Assembly: GCA_002066995.1 (NCBI GenBank)
Contig: MWTC01000004.1
Location: 22,606-86,605, forward strand
Reading direction: 5' to 3'
DNA: 64,000 nt
Origin: Sphingobacteriales bacterium UTBCD1
GTDB taxonomy: Bacteria; Bacteroidota; Bacteroidia; Chitinophagales; Chitinophagaceae
Part shown: positions 26,100 to 35,839 of the stretch, piece by piece
Position numbering within the stretch: position 1 is the first letter of the stretch
Layout: every line of letters starts with the position of its first letter
Made by a program: the position numbers and the translations under genes
The notes under the pieces: model-generated
The model's database searches: none
Seen by the model: only the letters and a program-made list of their open reading frames with translations
Told to the model about the DNA's origin: nothing

Positions 26100-27752
26100 A
26101 TGGCAAGGCTCTTTGCTCTTCTTAAAAAGAGATTTCTATTATTGATATCTTTTTTATTTGCCGGTATTTTATCCCAGGCCCAGTTAAAAATCGGAGACAA
26201 CCCGACAAGCATTCAAAAATCATCCATTCTCGAGTTAGAAAGCACCCGGCAGGGTTTGTTATTGCCGAGGCTGTCTGATACTGCTGCGATCAATGCACTG
26301 ACTCCCCCGGATGGTATGATCATTTACCTCACTTCGGATAACAGCCTTCGTTTACGCAGCAACGGATACTGGAAAAAAATTGCTGACCTGGCTGCAGCCA
26401 CATCCAACTGGTCGCTGGATGGTAACAGCGGAACCAACCCGGCATTAAATTTTTTAGGTACAGTGGATGGCCAGCCGTTAGTTATGAAAACAAACAATAA
26501 TGAAGCTATGCGCATTGATGCAAGCGGCAATATTGGGATCGGTACAAACAACCCGACCGCCAAACTGAATGTAAATGGTTCCGTGAAGTTAGAGAGCCTT
26601 GCTTCGGGAACAAATGAATTAGATGTCCTGGTGCTGGCTGCCGATGGCTCTGTACTTAAAAGGACCATGTCTGCCGCTGCATTTGTAAATGCAATTCAGG
26701 CGATCAATGGAATCCAGACCCGCCAGTTATCTATTACGGCGCAGGCCAGCGATACTTCAAATAATGTATTAGTTCAAAACCGGGCTGCTGACAGTACAAT
26801 AGCAGTTTATTTACCGGTGCAAAACGGTAGTGCCGGCGCATCAAAGCCCTATGGATTTCTGACTTATACGGATTGGCAAAAGATTCAAAGCGCTGTACAA
26901 ACCATTACTATCGGTGCAGTGGGCTCTACTCCCAATGTGAATGGAGCGACTATTGTTGTGGACAGCACTTCCCGGACAATAATATTGCAACCGGCTGATG
27001 CAACACATCCCGGTATTGTTACTGCGGGCACTCAAAGCTTTGGAGGTGATAAAACTTTTGAAGGGAACACAACAGTAAATGGAACACTTACTTTAAATAA
27101 TGTTGCGAACAATGCAAGCGCAGATTCCGTACTGGTAATAAATAATGGAATAGTGGAAAAAAGACAAGTGAGTGCATCTGCATTTGGAAATGCAATTAGA
27201 AGTATCAATGGCAACAGGGATACGGCACAATCAATTGCGTTCAGAAATTCCGGAACAGACCTGACGGTAAGTACTAATAGTGCAGATTCTATTTTTCTGA
27301 ATGTGCCGGATGCCGGTACAGGAAGCCGGGGCGTAGTTACAACATCCGCTCAAACATTTGCAGGAGGAAAAACTTTCCAGGATAGCGTAGCTGCATCAAA
27401 AGCAATATTGGTCGGAGCGTCAGGAAATGCAAATTCAACCGTCCAGGTAAGCGGATCATTTTCCATGGCGATCACAACAGTAACTTCTAACTATACACTT
27501 ACCGGAACAGATAATACTGTATTGGCCAATACCACATCGGGACCATTAACCATAACCTTACCTGCTCCCGGAACATTTTCCGGGCGTATTTACACAATCA
27601 AAAAAATCGGAACAGGAGGAATTGACAATGACCTTACTATTAACCCCACTTCCGGAACAATTGACGGGGGGTCCTCTTATAAAATTTATAATGACTGGAC
27701 CTACGTGACTTTGCAAACAGACGGAACGAACTGGTATATAATTAAGAAATAA
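26100..27752 (+). CDS. Large exported beta-rich protein, adhesin/tail-fibre-like
   Basis: A 550-residue secreted protein: signal peptide (ending LSQAQ), then a recognisable head, SSILELESTRQGLLLPR and TPPDGMIIYLTSDNSL, found at the start of many Bacteroidota fibre-like proteins, including its downstream paralogue. The rest is Asn/Thr/Ser/Gly-rich with NIGIGTNNPTAKLNVNGSV, a tail-fibre-type motif, and repeated strands suggesting an elongated beta-helix or trimeric shaft. The end (GTIDGGSSYKIYNDWTYVTL) resembles a fibre-tip domain. It is the first of three genes; the third has a T9SS sorting signal. The function is probably surface attachment. Confidence 0.7.
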   Translation: MARLFALLKKRFLLLISFLFAGILSQAQLKIGDNPTSIQKSSILELESTRQGLLLPRLSDTAAINALTPPDGMIIYLTSDNSLRLRSNGYWKKIADLAAATSNWSLDGNSGTNPALNFLGTVDGQPLVMKTNNNEAMRIDASGNIGIGTNNPTAKLNVNGSVKLESLASGTNELDVLVLAADGSVLKRTMSAAAFVNAIQAINGIQTRQLSITAQASDTSNNVLVQNRAADSTIAVYLPVQNGSAGASKPYGFLTYTDWQKIQSAVQTITIGAVGSTPNVNGATIVVDSTSRTIILQPADATHPGIVTAGTQSFGGDKTFEGNTTVNGTLTLNNVANNASADSVLVINNGIVEKRQVSASAFGNAIRSINGNRDTAQSIAFRNSGTDLTVSTNSADSIFLNVPDAGTGSRGVVTTSAQTFAGGKTFQDSVAASKAILVGASGNANSTVQVSGSFSMAITTVTSNYTLTGTDNTVLANTTSGPLTITLPAPGTFSGRIYTIKKIGTGGIDNDLTINPTSGTIDGGSSYKIYNDWTYVTLQTDGTNWYIIKK

Positions 27753-27803
27753 AACGGAGCTGTTGTAAAATGACCTTGGCGAAACCTTTAATGGTAATTT
27801 ATT

Positions 27804-30794
27804 ATGGGAGTGGTGTCCAAACTTGCAGTAGCGGTGTTGCTGGTAATATGTACTCAACCTGTTTTTTCGCAACAACTTAGATTGGGGAAAGACCCGTTTA
27901 ATGTTGAAAAATCTGCAGTTCTTGAACTGTATTCAGATAATCAGGGTTTATTACTTCCACGGATTGCCGACACAAGCCTCATCAATGTATTGGCTCCCCC
28001 GGACGGGATGATCATTTATTTCATTCCCGGAAAGAAATTACTGATCCATGCAAACGGCGCCTGGCAAAGCCTGGCAGTAAATAATGCAGTGGTGACCTCG
28101 TTAAACGGGAACACAGGTGCATTAACAATGGATACTTCATATATCAGCAACTTCAATTTTAAGGTAAGAAGTTTACACAGTGCAACAGCGCCACTAAATT
28201 ATAATAGCATAACAGGTGTTTTTGGAATTTCACAGGCTTCTTCTTCCGGCAACGGTTATCTCAGCAGTACTGACTGGAATACTTTTAATAACAAGGCAAA
28301 TTCTTTTGCCAGAGGTAATTTATCAGAAACCGGGTCAGGTGTCTTAACCATTACCGGGGGATCCAATGCCGTAATAGGAAGCGGAACAACCATCCAGGTC
28401 AGGCAGGCAACTGCTTCGCAAAACGGATTTCTGTCAAGCGCAGATTGGAATACATTTAATAACAAACTTTCTACAATTGATACTGGGAATATTTCCAATT
28501 TTTACCTGAAAGTGAGAAGCCTGCTTTTAGCGGGTACAGGCATATCTTATAATAACAGCACCGGCGTTATTTCTTCAACGATCAATACCGGGAATTTCTG
28601 GAATATATCAGGTAATTCAGGAACCAATCCCTCAAATAATTTTATTGGCACTACTGATAACCAGGATTTGGTTTTTAAAACCAATAATACAGAAAGAGCA
28701 AGGATCGTTGCCGGCACGGGAGATATTAAAGTTGGTGATGCAACATCCGGAACATTGCGGGCTACAAAGGAATTGGTATTAAGGCAGGATGGTGATACCT
28801 ATGGATCATCCATTTTGAGATTAAGAAACAGGACAGCGGAGAACGGCGCCATTTTTGAAACCACCGATCCTTCTATTACATTAGTTGATTTTATTTTTAA
28901 AACGGCAGCCAGCCAGAGAAATATCAGGTATGAAGCAAGATCAGGTTATGCCAAAGCAGGAACACCATCATTTCATATCGGAGGCGCCAGTCCTGATAAT
29001 CCTACTTTAGCAGTGGGGGATAGTTATGCCGCATTTAATACCAATCTTAAGATCGGAAACTATAATACTCCAACAGAAGCATTGGATGTAACCGGGAATG
29101 TCCGTTTCAGCGGAGCATTAATGCCAAACAATAATGCCGGAACTCCCGGTTATGTATTGTCATCAAACGGGAGCGGCACTGCGCCAACGTGGAGAAATTT
29201 TACCCTGGCAAACCTGAATGATGTAACGATAACATCGCCATCAAACGGGCAAATGCTTCAATACAACGGAAGCAATTGGGTAAACACAACACCCTCATAC
29301 CTGACTTCTGTTGACACATCAAACGTTTCAAATTTTTATTTAAAGGTCCGGTCATTGCATACCGTATCAGCGCCGCTTACGTATAATTCTTCTACAGGCC
29401 TGATTGGCATTACACAGGCGACAACATCCACGAATGGATATTTAAGCAGTACCGATTGGAATACATTTAATAGTAAACAAGCAGCTGGAAATTTTTTAAC
29501 TGATCCTGGTGGAAATGGAATTGTATCGAGAACAGCGTTGAATACTACGATTAACAGAACAATTACCGGTACAGCGAATCGTATTGTTATTACCAATGGT
29601 GATGGCGTAAGCGGCAATCCAACAATTGACATCAGTTCTTCCTATACAGGGCAAACTTCTATTACAACATTAGGAACTATAAGTTCTGGGACCTGGAATG
29701 GAACCGCATTAACCTCAACATACCTTCCTTCTTCAGTAGTATATAATAACCAAAGCAATACTTATACTTTGGGCAGTAAGCAAATATTCAATGCCAGCAA
29801 TGCAAATGCTGATATAAGATTATTGGGGAACAGTTCAGATCCTTCTTCTTTGGCATCCGGGGATATTTGGTACAACACAACAAGCAATGTATTTAAAGGA
29901 AGGTTTAATACTACTACCCGGCAGTTCGCAACACTGGAAGGTTCAGAAACTTTTACCAACAAAATCATTTCGGGATCTACAAATTCATTAGGCGCTGTTT
30001 CTATGGTATTGGGTGGCGATGCAACCGGTGACATTTACTATCGAAACAGTTCAGGAATCTTAACAAGACTTCCTATTGGATCGAATGGTCAGTTCTTAAA
30101 TATCAGCGCCGGCATTCCAACATGGATCACTTCATCATCTGCATACTCACCGCATAATCTTCTTTCTGCAATTCATTCGGATGTGACCGCAGCTTCGGTT
30201 GTAAGAGGAGATCTTATTACTGGTCAGGGAGCATCTGCAAAGTGGGCAAGATTAGCTTTGGGGTCACAAGGCCAGGTTTTACAGGCCGGTGCTAATGAAT
30301 TAGGATATTCAACATACAAATTGCCCACTGCCGCTGGTACTACCGGGCAACAATTACGATCTGATGGCACTGACTATGTAAATAAAACAACAAATACTTA
30401 TCAAGACACGCCTGCTGATCCAACGGGGACAAATTTGACAGCGGGCAGAATGATGGGATTAGCAGGATCAATAACCCCCTCTTATAGCGGGATCATCATG
30501 ATCATCATATCTGGCGATATGGGAAATAACGGAAATAATCGAGGAGCAGTTACACAAATAAGATACGGCACAGGATCTGCACCTACTAATGGTGCGGTTA
30601 TTACCGGAACGGCTGCAGGCTCACAGATTCAAATGGCGCAAAATAACAAGGCAATCATTACGCCTTTTAGTTGTAATGCAATTGTATCAGGGTTGACCAT
30701 TGGGACCACATATTGGATTGACTTAAGTCTTGCTCCTGTTACCGGTGGAACTGCTTCTGTATCCGATATTAGTATTTCCATTGTTGAATTGTAG
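27804..30794 (+). CDS. Very large exported repeat protein, adhesin/tail-fibre-like
   Basis: A 996-residue secreted protein paralogous to the upstream gene in its first 100 residues (signal peptide, SAVLELYSDNQGLLLPR, APPDGMIIYFIPG). It contains three copies of a fibre repeat centred on NGYLSSTDWNTFNNK or close variants (about residues 155, 215 and 555), each preceded by a YNSxTG segment, plus a central TENGAIFETT-type insert. The C-terminal third is different (AILTRLPIG-like strands, then a Gly/Ser-rich fold). No T9SS tail is evident in the protein itself. It lies 51 bases after the first gene and 20 bases before the third. Confidence 0.7.
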   Translation: MGVVSKLAVAVLLVICTQPVFSQQLRLGKDPFNVEKSAVLELYSDNQGLLLPRIADTSLINVLAPPDGMIIYFIPGKKLLIHANGAWQSLAVNNAVVTSLNGNTGALTMDTSYISNFNFKVRSLHSATAPLNYNSITGVFGISQASSSGNGYLSSTDWNTFNNKANSFARGNLSETGSGVLTITGGSNAVIGSGTTIQVRQATASQNGFLSSADWNTFNNKLSTIDTGNISNFYLKVRSLLLAGTGISYNNSTGVISSTINTGNFWNISGNSGTNPSNNFIGTTDNQDLVFKTNNTERARIVAGTGDIKVGDATSGTLRATKELVLRQDGDTYGSSILRLRNRTAENGAIFETTDPSITLVDFIFKTAASQRNIRYEARSGYAKAGTPSFHIGGASPDNPTLAVGDSYAAFNTNLKIGNYNTPTEALDVTGNVRFSGALMPNNNAGTPGYVLSSNGSGTAPTWRNFTLANLNDVTITSPSNGQMLQYNGSNWVNTTPSYLTSVDTSNVSNFYLKVRSLHTVSAPLTYNSSTGLIGITQATTSTNGYLSSTDWNTFNSKQAAGNFLTDPGGNGIVSRTALNTTINRTITGTANRIVITNGDGVSGNPTIDISSSYTGQTSITTLGTISSGTWNGTALTSTYLPSSVVYNNQSNTYTLGSKQIFNASNANADIRLLGNSSDPSSLASGDIWYNTTSNVFKGRFNTTTRQFATLEGSETFTNKIISGSTNSLGAVSMVLGGDATGDIYYRNSSGILTRLPIGSNGQFLNISAGIPTWITSSSAYSPHNLLSAIHSDVTAASVVRGDLITGQGASAKWARLALGSQGQVLQAGANELGYSTYKLPTAAGTTGQQLRSDGTDYVNKTTNTYQDTPADPTGTNLTAGRMMGLAGSITPSYSGIIMIIISGDMGNNGNNRGAVTQIRYGTGSAPTNGAVITGTAAGSQIQMAQNNKAIITPFSCNAIVSGLTIGTTYWIDLSLAPVTGGTASVSDISISIVEL

Positions 30795-30814
30795 ATTGAT
30801 TTCATAAAAAATGA

Positions 30815-32407
30815 ATGGAGAAAGGGATAAAAAATATTTTTTTCATAATAGCGATTGCTTGCTGCCATATTGCAACAGCACAACCCGGGTTTTATGTCCC
30901 TAAATCAGCTAAAGTATTTTTCACCGGGGATACAGCCACTATTTTTTCCGATGTAATTAATTACGGAAACCTTGGTGTCGGTAAAAATGCATTTGTGAAT
31001 TTTTCAGGAAAGACCTGGGAAAATGACCCTCAGTCGCTGATCACCGATGAAAGCTTTTCAGGAAGCGGTGTCACAGGAACAGGAGGATGGATCCGTTTTA
31101 TTTCAGACAGCATTCGCCAAGCATTAAAAGGAGGTTACAATGCAGCAACAAAATCAGGTCCCAGTTTTCCCCGTATAATGGTACAAAATAAAAACGGCGT
31201 GAGCCTGAATGAAAACAGCGCCAAAGTCAGAAGGGAATTCCGGTTTTCTGATGGCAGAATGTATTTGAATGATAATATTCTTGTTATTGGGAATAATGAT
31301 CCGGGTACGATCGGGGGCTATGATTCTTTACGGTATTTTGTTACGGCTAATGCTTCCGGAAAAGGATACCTGATCCGTGAAAATATCAGGAACAGTGATG
31401 GGCGGGTTGATTTTCCTGTTGGCAGCCGTGACAGTTCTTACACGCCTGCAGCCATTCAGAATAATATCACGGCAGGTGACGATTATTATGTGAGTGTTTA
31501 TGATAGTGTAAGAGCAGGGCGGATTACGGGGGCGAATTTATTTTCACAAAGTGTGAATAAAACCTGGGAAATCGGAAAACGCTCAAAACCGGGATTAGAT
31601 GATGAAGAAATTTTTCTCCAGCATTTGATCCGGGATGAAGGAACACAATTTAAAGCAAACAGAAATAATGCATATGTAGCCTTCTACAACGGAAATGCAT
31701 GGGATACGGGAGCTCCGCAAAATACTCCTGTGCCCGGATTCATTACTTCGGGCAATAGTTTAACAGGAAGCGGGGTAAACAGCCGGCTTTTTTATAACAA
31801 TATCGGATCGCCATCCTACTTTACAAAACTTACCGGCACCGGAACTTCTGCACTGAAGACAATTCTTTGGTTCAATGCCAGGAGAACTGGATATAATACC
31901 GTACTTGCTTACTGGAATACAAAACCGGAAGTGAGTGTCCGTTACTTTGTCCTCGAAAGAATGCTGAGCAATGAAAACAGTTTTATACAGGTGGATACGG
32001 TTTTATCATTGATAAATGGCGCTGTTAGTTTATCGCAGCTGAACTATGCAACTATTGATTCAAACGGCTACACCGGTATCAGTTTTTATCGCCTGAAAGC
32101 GGTAAACCTTGATGGCTCTTATTTTTATTCCAATATCGTAGCTGTGGGTGGAATGCCGGGAACTGGCATTAATCTGATCTGGCCGAATCCGACACAAGGG
32201 CCTTTCTATGTAAGCTGTGATCCGGTCTGGAAGATTCAAACTATTGTGATATGGAATGCAATAGGACAGAAGATAAAAGAGGAAAGCACCAACGGTCGTA
32301 ATATCATTCCTATGGAGTTATCAATAACCGGAACTTACTTTATCGGGTTTATAAGTGAAGGAGGCCGGATAATTGAAACCAGGAAGCTGGTTGTTGTGAG
32401 TAAATAA
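30815..32407 (+). CDS. Exported protein with a T9SS type A C-terminal sorting domain
   Basis: A 530-residue protein: signal peptide (FFIIAIACCHIATAQ), a beta-rich N-terminal half with many NYGNLGVG-like strands, a spacer, then a C-terminal domain of about 80 residues of the type IX secretion sorting class: NLIWPNPTQGPFYVSC, IVIWNAIGQKIKEEST and a closing GGRIIETRKLVVV. Cargo is exported through the T9SS pore and fixed to the cell surface. It follows the large repeat protein by 20 bases, so the three genes probably encode one surface structure. It converges with polA 13 bases away. Confidence 0.82.
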   Translation: MEKGIKNIFFIIAIACCHIATAQPGFYVPKSAKVFFTGDTATIFSDVINYGNLGVGKNAFVNFSGKTWENDPQSLITDESFSGSGVTGTGGWIRFISDSIRQALKGGYNAATKSGPSFPRIMVQNKNGVSLNENSAKVRREFRFSDGRMYLNDNILVIGNNDPGTIGGYDSLRYFVTANASGKGYLIRENIRNSDGRVDFPVGSRDSSYTPAAIQNNITAGDDYYVSVYDSVRAGRITGANLFSQSVNKTWEIGKRSKPGLDDEEIFLQHLIRDEGTQFKANRNNAYVAFYNGNAWDTGAPQNTPVPGFITSGNSLTGSGVNSRLFYNNIGSPSYFTKLTGTGTSALKTILWFNARRTGYNTVLAYWNTKPEVSVRYFVLERMLSNENSFIQVDTVLSLINGAVSLSQLNYATIDSNGYTGISFYRLKAVNLDGSYFYSNIVAVGGMPGTGINLIWPNPTQGPFYVSCDPVWKIQTIVIWNAIGQKIKEESTNGRNIIPMELSITGTYFIGFISEGGRIIETRKLVVVSK

Positions 32408-32420
32408 AATAGTTGAATGA

Positions 32421-35288
32421 TCAGTGGGCTTCCAGCCAGTTATTACCTGTTCCTATCTCTGCAATTACCGGAAGATCATTCGGCAATTGTAATGCGGTTT
32501 GCATGCAATCAATGATTACCGGTTTGATCAGATCCACTTCTTCCTTTAATGCATCGAAGACCAATTCATCATGCACCTGCAGGATCATTTTAGATTGAAA
32601 TTTATGTTTGATGAAAGAATTGTGGATTTTTATCATGGCCAGTTTGATCATGTCTGCAGCTGTGCCCTGAATGGGGGAATTGATCGCATTTCTTTCCGCA
32701 AAACCCCTGACAGTGAAATTAGCAGAGTTGATATCCCGCAGCCATCTCTTTCTTCCCATCAGAGTTTGCACATAACCATTTTCCCTGGCAAAATTGATAG
32801 TATCGTCCATATATCTTTGAATACCCGGAAACTGTTGTTTGTAATTATCAATGATCTGTTTTGCCTCGGTCCTTGATATACCAAGATTGTCTGCAAGTCC
32901 GAAAGCTCCTTGCCCATAAATGATTCCGAAGTTTACACTTTTGGCTTTATAACGCATTTCTTTCGTTACCTCTTTTTCCTCTACATTATAGATTTTTGCT
33001 GCAGTGGCGGTATGAATATCTTTTTTCGCCCGGAAGGATGCAATCATGTTTGAGTCACCGCTGATAGAAGCTACAATGCGTAACTCAATCTGGGAATAGT
33101 CCGCACTGATCAATACATGATCTTTATCTCCCGGGACAAATGCCCTACGTATCTCTTTTCCTCTGTCCGTTCGTATCGGTATGTTTTGAAGATTGGGATT
33201 ATTGCTGGCAAGACGCCCGGTTACCGCAACTGCCTGGCCGTATGTGGTGTGTACACGCCCTGTCTTATGATTGATCATCAGGGGAAGTGCATCCACATAA
33301 GTTGATTTCAACTTTGCGTATTCACGAAATGCGAGAATGTCATCTACAATTTTATTTTGCTGCGCCAGCTTTAACAACACTTCTTCACCTGTGGCATACT
33401 GGCCTGTCCTGGTTTTTTTTGCTTTGGGATCCAGGTTTAATTTTTCAAATAACACTTCGCCTAATTGTTTGGGTGAAGCGAGATTAAAACGGACTCCGGC
33501 AGCTTTATAAACAGCCTCTTCACATATTTTTGCTTCACGTTCCAGTTCTTTTGAATATTCATTCAAAAATTCTTCATCAATCTTCACTCCTGTGAATTCC
33601 ATTTCTGCCAGCACCTTCACCAACGGGTTTTCCACTTCATAAAAAACCCTCTCCACTTCTTTCTGTTTGAGTTCTGGAACAAAAATATTTTTTAACTGAA
33701 ATGTAATGTCGGCATCTTCGGAAGCATACTCCTTTATTTTTTCCAGCGCTACATCCCGCATGTTACCCTGCGCTTTACCCTTTTTTCCGATCAGTTCTTC
33801 AATATGCACCGGTTCATACTGCAGGTATTTTTCACTGAGCTGGTCCATACTTCTTTTGCCATCCGGCTCAATAACATAATGTGCCAGCATGGTGTCAAAC
33901 AGGGCTCCGCTTAGTTCCATTCCATACCATTTCAGGATCAGCAGATCGTATTTGATATTCTGTCCTATCCATTTTTTTGTTTTATCAAGAAACAAAGGAC
34001 TGAAATGATTGAGAATTTCTTTTGTTCTTTCCCTGTCGGCAGGGCAGGGAATATAAAAAGCTTCTCCTTTTTTTACACAAAAGCTCATGCCAACGAGTTC
34101 TGCGTCATTGGCGTCAAGGTCCGTGGTTTCGGTGTCAAAACATATCTCATCATGTTTTTTCAATTCCGATACCAGCTTTTTGATACCCGGATCATTGACC
34201 ACAGCTTCGTATTTATGAGGCGTGTTATAAATGTTTTTTAGGACCACCAGCCCGCTGTCATTGCCGGGGACTTCCTCTGATTCTGTCATCGGATGGATAT
34301 CGGTCTCTTGTTTTGCAACTTCTTTTTCAATGATATTGCCGAACAGGTCAGTCTGTATTCCCCGGGGTACTACTTTTTCAATAACCGTATTCAATGAAGT
34401 GCCGGAAGGAGTGAATTCCTCACCTAATATTCTTTTGCCCAGCGTTCTGAATTCTAATTCTGAGAAAACCTGTTTCAGCTTTTCTTTATCCCATTCTTTT
34501 ATCCTGAAATCTTCTTCGTGAAATTCCACAGGAACATTGGTGATGATTGTTGCCAGCTTTTTTGAAAGCACAGCGTCCTCTCTCCCTTTTTTTATTTTTT
34601 CACCTAAAGCGCCCTTTATTTTTTCTGCATGTGCCAAAACATTTTCAAGCGTACCGTATTCTGCCAGTAGTTTTGCAGCTGTCTTCTCTCCCACTCCCGC
34701 AATCCCGGGAATATTATCAGAAGAATCACCCATCAGACCGAGTACATCAATGACCTGGGACACATCTTTGATATTCCATTTTCCGCATACTTCTTTCGGA
34801 CCAAGGATCTCTGCATCTCCTTTTTGATAGGGCGGTTTGTAAATTTTTACTTTTTCAGAAACAAGCTGACCATAATCTTTATCGGGGGTGACCATATAAA
34901 CTTCGTAACCTGCTTTGGCTGCCTGTTTACTCAATGTTCCGATTACATCGTCTGCTTCATAACCATCCACCTCAACAATTGGTATATTGAATCCTTTAAT
35001 GATCTTTTTAATATCGGGGATGGAGTCAAGAATATCTTCGGGTGTTTCCTGCCGGTTTGCTTTGTAGCCGGCAAAATCCGTATGCCGTTCTGTAGGTGCG
35101 GCAGTATCAAAACAAACAGCTATATGGCTTGGCTTTTGATTATTGATCAGATCCAATAGTGTATTTGTGAATCCAAACTGGGCATTAGTATTCTTTCCTT
35201 TTGCAGTAAGCCGCGGGGTACGTACCAGTGCATAGTAAGCCCGGAAGATCAGCGCAAAGGCGTCCAGCAGAAATAATTTCTTTGTCAT
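32421..35288 (-). CDS. polA: DNA polymerase I
   Basis: A 955-residue repair and Okazaki-fragment polymerase with all three domains: 5' nuclease (about 1-290, LLDAFALIFRAYYALVRTPR and GVGEKTAAKLLAEYG), 3'-5' exonuclease with intact catalytic residues (FDTETTDLDA near 375), and polymerase (AVTGRLASNNPNLQNIPIR, DYSQIELRI, HDELVFDALKEEV near the end). The intact DxE in FDTET means proofreading is probably active, unlike in some species. It converges with the T9SS gene. A weak TAACTTAG -7 box lies about 12 bases before the start. Confidence 0.95.
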   Translation of the reverse strand: MTKKLFLLDAFALIFRAYYALVRTPRLTAKGKNTNAQFGFTNTLLDLINNQKPSHIAVCFDTAAPTERHTDFAGYKANRQETPEDILDSIPDIKKIIKGFNIPIVEVDGYEADDVIGTLSKQAAKAGYEVYMVTPDKDYGQLVSEKVKIYKPPYQKGDAEILGPKEVCGKWNIKDVSQVIDVLGLMGDSSDNIPGIAGVGEKTAAKLLAEYGTLENVLAHAEKIKGALGEKIKKGREDAVLSKKLATIITNVPVEFHEEDFRIKEWDKEKLKQVFSELEFRTLGKRILGEEFTPSGTSLNTVIEKVVPRGIQTDLFGNIIEKEVAKQETDIHPMTESEEVPGNDSGLVVLKNIYNTPHKYEAVVNDPGIKKLVSELKKHDEICFDTETTDLDANDAELVGMSFCVKKGEAFYIPCPADRERTKEILNHFSPLFLDKTKKWIGQNIKYDLLILKWYGMELSGALFDTMLAHYVIEPDGKRSMDQLSEKYLQYEPVHIEELIGKKGKAQGNMRDVALEKIKEYASEDADITFQLKNIFVPELKQKEVERVFYEVENPLVKVLAEMEFTGVKIDEEFLNEYSKELEREAKICEEAVYKAAGVRFNLASPKQLGEVLFEKLNLDPKAKKTRTGQYATGEEVLLKLAQQNKIVDDILAFREYAKLKSTYVDALPLMINHKTGRVHTTYGQAVAVTGRLASNNPNLQNIPIRTDRGKEIRRAFVPGDKDHVLISADYSQIELRIVASISGDSNMIASFRAKKDIHTATAAKIYNVEEKEVTKEMRYKAKSVNFGIIYGQGAFGLADNLGISRTEAKQIIDNYKQQFPGIQRYMDDTINFARENGYVQTLMGRKRWLRDINSANFTVRGFAERNAINSPIQGTAADMIKLAMIKIHNSFIKHKFQSKMILQVHDELVFDALKEEVDLIKPVIIDCMQTALQLPNDLPVIAEIGTGNNWLEAH

Positions 35289-35337
35289 GCCACTAAGTTA
35301 ATTATTTCAGTGTGCGCCGGATGAAAGAGAAAAAAAT

Positions 35338-35363
35338 AAACTCCGGCGTACTTGCCGGAGTTT
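35338..35363 (-). terminator. Terminator after the small membrane-anchored protein gene
   Basis: Inverted repeat CTCCGGC / GCCGGAG with a 6-base loop, A3/T3 flanks, 35 bases past the stop of the 35398-35655 gene on the minus strand, and in the polA upstream region. Confidence 0.75.
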
Positions 35364-35397
35364 ATAATCAAGCCTTTTATGTAAATAATGGTATGGT

Positions 35398-35655
35398 TTA
35401 GTTCTGTGCAGTACTTGCTTCGGTCTTTACCGGAACTGCCTGCTGTTCTGTTACAGTATTGATAGTTGCCGTTTTCTTATCTAAGCTCTTTGCGGTATTG
35501 TCAGCGGAAACTGTACCGTTAAAGATAGCTGCATTTTGGGGAGTAACTGTTTCAATTACCGGCACCTTATCCTTATGAATGAAATTCAGGTATAAAGCAA
35601 AAAACAAAAGATTGAAAGCAAAAAAATTTAAGGCTCTGCGGACACGCTTTTTCAT
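35398..35655 (-). CDS. Small single-pass membrane protein, unknown
   Basis: An 85-residue protein with a basic start (MKKRVRRALN), one membrane helix (FFAFNLLFFALYLNF) and a Thr/Ala/Glu-rich extracytoplasmic tail (TATINTVTEQQAVPVKTEAS). Low-complexity tail, no family recognised. The clear start, helix and following terminator support it as a real gene. It is upstream of polA on the same strand but separated from it by the terminator. Confidence 0.6.
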   Translation of the reverse strand: MKKRVRRALNFFAFNLLFFALYLNFIHKDKVPVIETVTPQNAAIFNGTVSADNTAKSLDKKTATINTVTEQQAVPVKTEASTAQN

Positions 35656-35839
35656 ATATCGGATTTTTGGTTTTACAAATTGGATTTTCGGACTTCTTCA
35701 GCTAAAGTAAACCAGTGTTACAAAAGCTGCAAGTATTAAGGGTATTTGATTATGCAAATCGGGGACAAGTACTTCTGCCCTTTTCGTATATCTACGAAGG
35801 AGGCTTCAGTATTCCGATAAAATCTTCTTATTAAAGCGA

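Noticed and set aside
34030..34060. CCTGTCGGCAGG-like sequence inside polA resembling palindrome P1
   Set aside because: It encodes the normal polymerase sequence PCPADRE, with no extra residues compared with the family layout I know.
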